Assembly: GCF_017303055.1 (NCBI RefSeq)
Contig: NZ_JAEKJT010000001.1
Coordinates: 744,001-808,000, forward strand
Direction: 5' to 3'
From: Halomonas litopenaei
Lineage (GTDB): Bacteria > Pseudomonadota > Gammaproteobacteria > Pseudomonadales > Halomonadaceae
Length of the DNA stretch: 64,000 bases
Shown: positions 58,644 through 64,000 of the stretch, piece by piece
Numbering within the stretch: position 1 is the stretch's first letter
How the letters are laid out: each line of letters begins with the position of its first letter
The notes under the pieces: generated by a model
What the model was told of the DNA's origin: nothing
Databases searched by the model: none
The model's input: the letters and a program-made list of their open reading frames with translations, nothing else
Position numbers and translations under genes: made by a program

Positions 58644-59431
58644 GCCGCCTGTCGCGCTGGTCTCAGCGCAAGCTGGATGATCACGAAGCGCCTGACCACT
58701 TAGCGTCCGTGGATGAAACGCAGCGAACCATTGGGGCCGGCACGGCGGCCGGCATTGCGGCTGGCAACGAGCCGGAAGATGCCCCCAGTGATCGTATGTA
58801 CGCTCCCGGGCACGCCGCTGTGCCAAGCCCAGCGCAAAGCCCGGCGCAAGCGCAACCGACGAAAGCTGCAGAGGGCGACGCCAGCGAGTCTGCTGCTGGC
58901 GCTGACGCCACCGCCCTGCCCGATCCAGAGACGTTGGTTCCAGGCAGTGATATACGCGCCTATCTTGAGCCTGGCATCGACAAAGCCTTGAAGCAGCGTG
59001 CCCTGCGGCAGCTTTTCAGTGCCGAGCGCTACGGCATTCGCGACGGTCTGGACGACTACGACGATGACTTCCGACAGCGCCTGACACCGCTGGCCAAGGA
59101 AACCGCCCAGCGCTTGCGCCGCTGGTGGGATAACGTCGACGACGCGACTGACGATCGGACTCTCGATGCCGATGCCGACAGTGTTGATCAAGACAGTGCT
59201 GATCAAGAGGCTGGCGACCAGCAGGCTTTTGACCACGGCATCGCCGAGAAAGACGCCGCTGGGCATGCGCAGGACCAAGCTACCAACGAGGGTGGTGCCA
59301 CTCCTTCTCGCCCACGCACAGGCCGGGAGGAGTCTACCTCAGCATGCAGTAAGTCTCACTGCGAGACGCTCAGCGAAGACACAGCGAGGGGCGACGACCG
59401 GGACCTCTCGGGAGATACATCTCAACCCTGA
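58640..59431 (+). CDS. DUF3306 formate-dehydrogenase-associated protein
   Basis: 263 residues. The family core is limited to the N-terminal RLSRWSQRKL and the central LPDPETLVPGSDIRAYLEPG and KALKQRALRQLFS segment (about 90-130). The rest is low-complexity: an Ala/Pro-rich linker and an acidic tail (about 165-263) full of Asp, Gln and Ala, longer than usual. Function unknown; always with DUF3305 and fdh genes. Starts inside the DUF3305 stop codon, so the two are coupled. Confidence 0.87.
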   Translation: MSRLSRWSQRKLDDHEAPDHLASVDETQRTIGAGTAAGIAAGNEPEDAPSDRMYAPGHAAVPSPAQSPAQAQPTKAAEGDASESAAGADATALPDPETLVPGSDIRAYLEPGIDKALKQRALRQLFSAERYGIRDGLDDYDDDFRQRLTPLAKETAQRLRRWWDNVDDATDDRTLDADADSVDQDSADQEAGDQQAFDHGIAEKDAAGHAQDQATNEGGATPSRPRTGREESTSACSKSHCETLSEDTARGDDRDLSGDTSQP

Positions 59432-59561
59432 CCTCATCAACGTTTGGCCCACGTCTTCGACCAAGGGCGGTTGGCGAATTTGAGATTGACCGCTCACACT
59501 GAGTCCTAGACACATAAGAAAAAAATGATAACGACCAATACGTTCTCGACCGTGGAACAGC

Positions 59562-61301
59562 ATGAACCAAAGAATTGCGACGATACCGGTAGACCAGGAG
59601 GTCAACCGGAAAGCCCGTGAGCGCGCACTTGCCGCCAGCTCATGGCCAGTCAACCTGGCAGCCTCCTCCGTCGGCTATCAGAGTCATGGCCATGTGCTGG
59701 CCATCGGTGACAGCCGTGCCCTGACCGCCCTGCTGGACCGCCAGGGAGACGCATCATCCCTGGCCAGCCTGACGCTGGTCGTCACCGACGCCGGACATCA
59801 AGCGCTCACGACCCATGCTGATCTGCGTGCCCATGCCGATCTGCGCGTCTTCGTGCAACCACTGCTGGGCAAACACCCTGCGGACCTGCACCTCGAGGGC
59901 TACCTGGGCAACTTCAGGTTGTGGCTGCCGACGCCCGATGGGCCTATCAACCTGGCCAAGGCGCTACTGGAACGTGACGGCCACGACCTGGTCATCGACC
60001 TATGTGCAGAGCCCAGCCTGCCTCGAGAGCTTCCTCCTCCCGGCTACTTTCACGCCCCTGTTGCGGGGGAGCAGCGCGACACCCTCATTGATGGTCTGGC
60101 TGACTGGGTTGGGGACTTCGAGAAGCCTCGCTACTTCCAGATTCATAACGATCGCTGCGCCCACTCCACACGTGGCTTTGAAGGCTGTACTCGCTGCCTG
60201 GAGGTTTGCCCAGCCGATGCTATCCACAGTGTTCCTGGAAGGATTGGCGCGCACATCGAGATTGACCCTCAGCTGTGCCAGGGCGTAGGTAGCTGTTCCA
60301 GCGCATGCCCCACCGGAGCCATCGAGTTTCGCCAGCCTCACAGCCTACGTCAGCAGGACACCTTGCTGGCGTGGCTCGATGGGTATCACAACGCTGGCGG
60401 CACGTCGCCGGTCGTGCGCTTCGTCCAGGCCGACTACACCGACCATCAACAACCTGACGCGCCTCACGTGATCGACGTGGCCCTGGAAGATCTTGGCGCC
60501 GCCGGTGCTGACCACTGGCTATCGCTGATCGCCGCGGGAGCGTGTGAAGTCCGCATTGTCGACTACCCCTCCATGCCGCCGCGCCTCGCCGCTCATCTGG
60601 AGGATCAGCTGGCTCAGGCTCGCGGACTGCTCGCGGCACTTGGACATTCTGAACAGCGACTCCAGCGTTTTGCCGCCAGCGACCCGCTCAGCAGCGATGC
60701 TTTGCCCCGCCATGCGGGATTGCCCACCCGCCTGAGCCGCCTTGACGACGACGCCGACAGTGACGGCGATGACGAGCAGGGCAAGCGCCGACGCCTCAAC
60801 CGAGTGCTGGAGCACCTGGCGCTCCATGGCGAGCAGGATGGCCAGCGACACAGCATGCCAGGCGGCAGCCCTTTCGGGGGCATCGACGTCAATAGCGATG
60901 CCTGCACCCTGTGCATGGGCTGCGTCGCCAGCTGTCCCACGGACGCGCTCGCCGCGGGCGGGGACACACCTAGGCTCGACTTTCGTGAGGCCGACTGTGT
61001 GCAGTGCGGTCTATGCGCAAAGAGCTGTCCTGAATCTGCCATCACGCTGCAGCCCGGATTCTTCGCCAGCTCAGCGCGAGCGGACTGGCGCGTGTGCCAC
61101 GAAGACAGCCCCTTTCACTGCATCTCCTGCGGCACCGCGTTCGCCAATCGCGGCACCATCGAGGCCATTCAGCAAAAGCTCGCCCAGCATCCGTACTTCA
61201 GCGGTGATCAGGCACGCCGTCTGGAGATGTGTCAGGACTGCCGCGTCAAGGATGTATGGCAGGAGATGGCGACCAACCCGGAGGCTCAGCTCAAGGTATG
61301 A
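59562..61301 (+). CDS. 4Fe-4S polyferredoxin of the formate dehydrogenase locus
   Basis: 579-residue cytoplasmic iron-sulfur protein. The first 190 residues have no cysteine clusters; then come two ferredoxin sets: CTRCLEVCPADAI and CQGVGSCSSACPTGAIEF (about 208-252), and near the C-terminus CTLCMGCVASCPTDALAAG and CVQCGLCAKSCPESAITLQP (about 448-505), followed by a CxxC pair in CISCGTAF. It probably moves electrons to or from formate dehydrogenase or assists its assembly. A 130-bp gap separates it from DUF3306; the next gene overlaps by 4 bp. Confidence 0.88.
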   Translation: MNQRIATIPVDQEVNRKARERALAASSWPVNLAASSVGYQSHGHVLAIGDSRALTALLDRQGDASSLASLTLVVTDAGHQALTTHADLRAHADLRVFVQPLLGKHPADLHLEGYLGNFRLWLPTPDGPINLAKALLERDGHDLVIDLCAEPSLPRELPPPGYFHAPVAGEQRDTLIDGLADWVGDFEKPRYFQIHNDRCAHSTRGFEGCTRCLEVCPADAIHSVPGRIGAHIEIDPQLCQGVGSCSSACPTGAIEFRQPHSLRQQDTLLAWLDGYHNAGGTSPVVRFVQADYTDHQQPDAPHVIDVALEDLGAAGADHWLSLIAAGACEVRIVDYPSMPPRLAAHLEDQLAQARGLLAALGHSEQRLQRFAASDPLSSDALPRHAGLPTRLSRLDDDADSDGDDEQGKRRRLNRVLEHLALHGEQDGQRHSMPGGSPFGGIDVNSDACTLCMGCVASCPTDALAAGGDTPRLDFREADCVQCGLCAKSCPESAITLQPGFFASSARADWRVCHEDSPFHCISCGTAFANRGTIEAIQQKLAQHPYFSGDQARRLEMCQDCRVKDVWQEMATNPEAQLKV

Positions 61302-61978
61302 CGGCTCAACACTCGCCCACCGATATCTCGCCCGGGCAGGACGATGAGGCCCGGGCCCTCAGAGCGGACATCTATGCCCTGCTCGCCGCCTTGCTGAGAA
61401 CGCCACCCGACAACGCACTGCGTGAATGGCTGGCTTCTCTCGAGACATCGACAGACGACATACGTTTCGCCCAGGCCTGGCAGCGCCTGGCGAATGCCGC
61501 CGCGGACAGTACCAGCGAAGGGCTGAAACGCGCTCACTTCGTTCACCTGGTCGGCGTCATCCAGGGCGATGTGCTGCCTTACGCCTCCTACTATCGTGAA
61601 GGCGGCTTGATGGAAGCGCCATTGGTCGCCCTGCGCCAGGAGCTGCGCACGCTTAACCTGGAACGTTCTCCCGACGTGAGTGAGCCCGAGGACCACCTGG
61701 CCGCCCTGTGCGAAGTCATGGCCATGCTGGTGGCGGAAAGCCATCCCCACGAGGCCGGTTTCTTCCATCGCCACCTGGCGCCCTGGGCCACTGACTGTGC
61801 ACGGGATCTCGCCGCCGTGGCATCGCCCTTCTATGCCGCCATCGGCGCGCTGGCGTCACTCTTCTTCGAACGCGAAGGCAGTCAGTTGCAGGCTACGCCC
61901 CACCCCTCATCCCAGACCCTCGGCATGGCAACACCAGACGTTCGTCGCCAGCCCCAAGGAGCAGGAGATCAAGCATGA
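61298..61978 (+). CDS. TorD-like molybdoenzyme chaperone
   Basis: 226-residue all-helical cytoplasmic protein of the TorD/DmsD family, which binds twin-arginine signal peptides and guards the apoenzyme until the molybdenum cofactor is inserted. Signature elements are ADIYALLAALLRTPP at the start and GDVLPYASYYREGGLMEAPL plus EPEDHLAALCEVMAML in the middle. Its target is probably the FdhA encoded two genes downstream, which has a Tat signal. ATG overlaps the polyferredoxin stop (ATGA); the next gene again begins with an ATGA overlap. Confidence 0.9.
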   Translation: MTAQHSPTDISPGQDDEARALRADIYALLAALLRTPPDNALREWLASLETSTDDIRFAQAWQRLANAAADSTSEGLKRAHFVHLVGVIQGDVLPYASYYREGGLMEAPLVALRQELRTLNLERSPDVSEPEDHLAALCEVMAMLVAESHPHEAGFFHRHLAPWATDCARDLAAVASPFYAAIGALASLFFEREGSQLQATPHPSSQTLGMATPDVRRQPQGAGDQA

Positions 61979-62193
61979 GTGCTACCCCCGATACACAACG
62001 ACGTCGCTTCCTGAAGGTGCTTGGCGGGGGCACGATTGCCGCTGCCGGGGCAGCGGTCGTGGTCAGCCAGACGGCTCAGGCGACAGCAGAGGACAACGCC
62101 GACGCCTCATCGGCCAAGCGTGACCCAGCGTCTTCCGGCAATTACCGGGAGACAGAGCACGTGCGTGCTTTCTATGACTCTCTACGCGACTGA
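61975..62193 (+). CDS. Small twin-arginine signal protein of the formate dehydrogenase locus
   Basis: 72 residues. It starts with a twin-arginine signal (QRRRFLKVLGGGTIAAAG, about 8-25) and ends in a short segment with NYRETEHVRAFYDSLRD, which is the conserved part of a small family found only between torD-like and fdhA genes. It may travel with formate dehydrogenase through the Tat pathway as a small subunit or guide. Coupled to the chaperone gene by a 4-bp overlap. Confidence 0.87.
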   Translation: MSATPDTQRRRFLKVLGGGTIAAAGAAVVVSQTAQATAEDNADASSAKRDPASSGNYRETEHVRAFYDSLRD

Positions 62194-62211
62194 TACCCAG
62201 GAGATCCTGCT

Positions 62212-64000
62212 ATGCGTCTGACACGCACCTCTCACACTCCCAAGGCATCCGGGCTGGGTATCTCGCGGCGACAGTTCCTCAAGCGCAGCGGAGCCGCCAC
62301 CGGCGGTGTTGCCGGCCTCGGTCTACTTGGCAGCCCGATGATGCGTCGCTCCGAAGCCGCCGAGAAAACCCCGTACAGCGACGCACCGGTAGAGACACGC
62401 CGGACGATATGTTCACACTGCTCCGTCGGCTGCGGCGTCTATGCAGAGGTTCAGGAAGGCGTCTGGACCCACCAGGAACCGGCCTTCGACCATCCGATCA
62501 ATCGCGGCGCCCACTGCGCCAAGGGTGCCTCGTTGCGTCAGCATGGCCACTCGACGCGACGCCTGAAATACCCCATGAAACTGGTCGCCGGCGAATGGCA
62601 GCGGCTGTCCTGGGATGAGGCCATCGACGAGATCGGCGCCAAGGTGCTGGAACTGACGGATCAGCATGGGCCAGATAGCATCTACTGGCTGGGATCTGCA
62701 AAGTTCAGCAATGAACAAGCCTACTTGATGCGCAAGTTTGCGGCGCTGGCGGGCACCAACAACACCGATCACCAGGCCCGTATCTGCCACTCCACGACGG
62801 TGGCGGGCGTTGCCAATACCTGGGGCTACGGGGCGATGACCAACTCGCTCAATGACCTCCAGAACAGTCGTTCGATCCTGTTCATCGGCTCCAATCCCAG
62901 TGAAGCGCATCCCGTGGCCATGCAGCACGTGCTGCTCGCCAAGGAGCGCAGCCAGGCCGAAATCATTGTGGTGGATCCTCGCTTCACCCGCACCGCAGCG
63001 AAGGCCGATCACTACGTGCGGATTCGTCCCGGCTCTGACGTGGCCTTTATCTGGGGACTGCTGTGGCATATCTTCGAAAACGGCTGGGAAGACCGTCAGT
63101 ACATTGAGCAGCGCGTCTATGCCATGGACGAGGTGCGCAATGAAGTGGCCAACTTCCCGCCCAGCGAGGTAGAGCGAATCACCGGCGTGCCCGAAAATGT
63201 CATGCGGGATACCGCAAGGACATTGGCTGACAACCGCCCGGGTTGCATCGTCTGGTGCATGGGAGGCACCCAGCACACCACCGGCAACAACAATACTCGC
63301 GCCTACTGCATTCTCGAGCTCGCCCTGGGCAATATCGGCAAGTCAGGTGGTGGTGCAAACATTTTCCGTGGCCATGACAATGTTCAGGGCGCTACCGACC
63401 TGGGACTGATGTCCCACTCGCTGCCCGGCTACTACGGTCTCGCCGAGGGCGCGTGGCAACACTGGGCCCAGATCTGGGGGCTGGACTACGAGTGGCTCAA
63501 GAGCCGTTTCGACCAGACCGAGTACGCCGACGGCTACCCGATGAATTCCAGCGGGATCACGGTGTCTCGCTGGATTGATGGCGTGCTTGAGGACGATGCT
63601 GATATTTCGCAGCGCACAAGCCTCAAGGCGATGTTCTACTGGGGACATGCCGTCAACTCCCAGACGCGTGGCACCGAGATGCAGAAGGCCATGCAGAAGC
63701 TGGAGATGATGGTCATCGTCGATCCTTATCCGACTGTGGCTGGCGTCATGCATGACCGCACCGACGGCGTCTATCTGCTGCCGGCCGCCACCCAGTTCGA
63801 AAGCTACGGTAGCGTGACGGCCACCAACCGCTCTGTGCAGTGGCGTGACCGTGTGGTGGAACCCGCGTTCGAAGCCAAGCCCGACCACGCCATCATGTAT
63901 CTGCTTAGCCAACGTCTTGGCTTTGCCGACAAGCTGTTCAAGAACATCCAGGTCAATGGCGATGAGCCACTGATCGAGGACATCACCCGAGAATTCAACC
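62212..64000 (+). CDS. fdhA: Formate dehydrogenase catalytic alpha subunit (partial, cut by window edge)
   Basis: First 596 codons of a molybdopterin formate dehydrogenase. A Tat signal (SRRQFLKRSGAAT, about 18-30) shows export. The 4Fe-4S cluster ligands are C67, C70, C74 and C102 in CSHCSVGC and HCAKGAS. The metal ligand is C192 in ARICHSTTVAG, where selenoenzymes have selenocysteine, with the catalytic H193 next to it. WCMGGTQHTTGNNN and NIGKSGGGANIFRGHDNVQGATDLG belong to the cofactor pocket. The ATG at 62212 follows aggag by 8 bases. Beta and gamma subunit genes would lie to the right. Confidence 0.94.
   Translation, partial: MRLTRTSHTPKASGLGISRRQFLKRSGAATGGVAGLGLLGSPMMRRSEAAEKTPYSDAPVETRRTICSHCSVGCGVYAEVQEGVWTHQEPAFDHPINRGAHCAKGASLRQHGHSTRRLKYPMKLVAGEWQRLSWDEAIDEIGAKVLELTDQHGPDSIYWLGSAKFSNEQAYLMRKFAALAGTNNTDHQARICHSTTVAGVANTWGYGAMTNSLNDLQNSRSILFIGSNPSEAHPVAMQHVLLAKERSQAEIIVVDPRFTRTAAKADHYVRIRPGSDVAFIWGLLWHIFENGWEDRQYIEQRVYAMDEVRNEVANFPPSEVERITGVPENVMRDTARTLADNRPGCIVWCMGGTQHTTGNNNTRAYCILELALGNIGKSGGGANIFRGHDNVQGATDLGLMSHSLPGYYGLAEGAWQHWAQIWGLDYEWLKSRFDQTEYADGYPMNSSGITVSRWIDGVLEDDADISQRTSLKAMFYWGHAVNSQTRGTEMQKAMQKLEMMVIVDPYPTVAGVMHDRTDGVYLLPAATQFESYGSVTATNRSVQWRDRVVEPAFEAKPDHAIMYLLSQRLGFADKLFKNIQVNGDEPLIEDITREFN

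Overview
The window is a G+C-rich gammaproteobacterial chromosome segment, most probably from the Halomonadaceae (Halomonas or a close relative). The main reasons are a complete ectABC ectoine operon, TRAP-type uptake of organic acids, and the overall housekeeping set (gor, metH, cysI, pdxH, sufE, nfuA). I see no rRNA, tRNA, CRISPR array or transposase. Both ends cut through genes: a DppB-type permease on the left and the formate dehydrogenase catalytic subunit on the right.

Layout. 1-4.7 kb: peptide ABC transporter genes, a beta-carbonic anhydrase and glutathione reductase. 4.8-14.3 kb: an accessory type VI secretion effector island read on the minus strand. It holds a long-tailed VgrG, a 1660-residue Rhs protein whose variable C-terminal tip has the zinc-site signature of the deaminase fold, one or two A+T-rich small genes at the place of immunity genes, and a 152-bp relic of a second rhs core. 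14.9-17.4 kb: ectABC, with two matching 17-bp dyads around its promoter. 17.6-26.2 kb: an outer-membrane-type protein, then an oxidative hexuronate cluster: TRAP transporter, galactarolactone cycloisomerase, galactarolactone isomerase, uronate dehydrogenase and a FadR-type regulator. 26.2-30.1 kb: a DUF3833 lipoprotein with a hairpin over its start, a LysR regulator and two paralogous Cys-nucleophile hydrolases.

30.8-35.7 kb: a three-gene set of unclear function (retropepsin-like lipoprotein, inactive transglutaminase with 7 TM, ATP-grasp ligase), then zur-hisI-yidD. 35.9-39.9 kb: sufE, two tiny overlapping membrane-protein genes, and a tyrosine recombinase divergent from a KfrA-like coiled-coil DNA-binding protein with a perfect 16-bp palindrome between them. 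40-52.2 kb: nfuA, metH-MATE exporter, cysI-DUF934, smrA, a GGCT-like protein, arsC-like, wrbA-DUF2069 and pdxH. 52.4-57.1 kb: a PatZ-type protein acetyltransferase divergent from a histone-deacetylase-family enzyme, then an XRE-cupin regulator. 57.2-64 kb: a formate dehydrogenase locus (fdhD, DUF3305, DUF3306, polyferredoxin, TorD-like chaperone, Tat peptide protein, Cys-type FdhA).

Several intergenic regions carry short degenerate tandem arrays with a unit near 14 bp. This pattern recurs at four separate sites and no annotated feature explains it. The accessory novelty is concentrated in the Rhs island; most of the rest is conserved chromosomal background.
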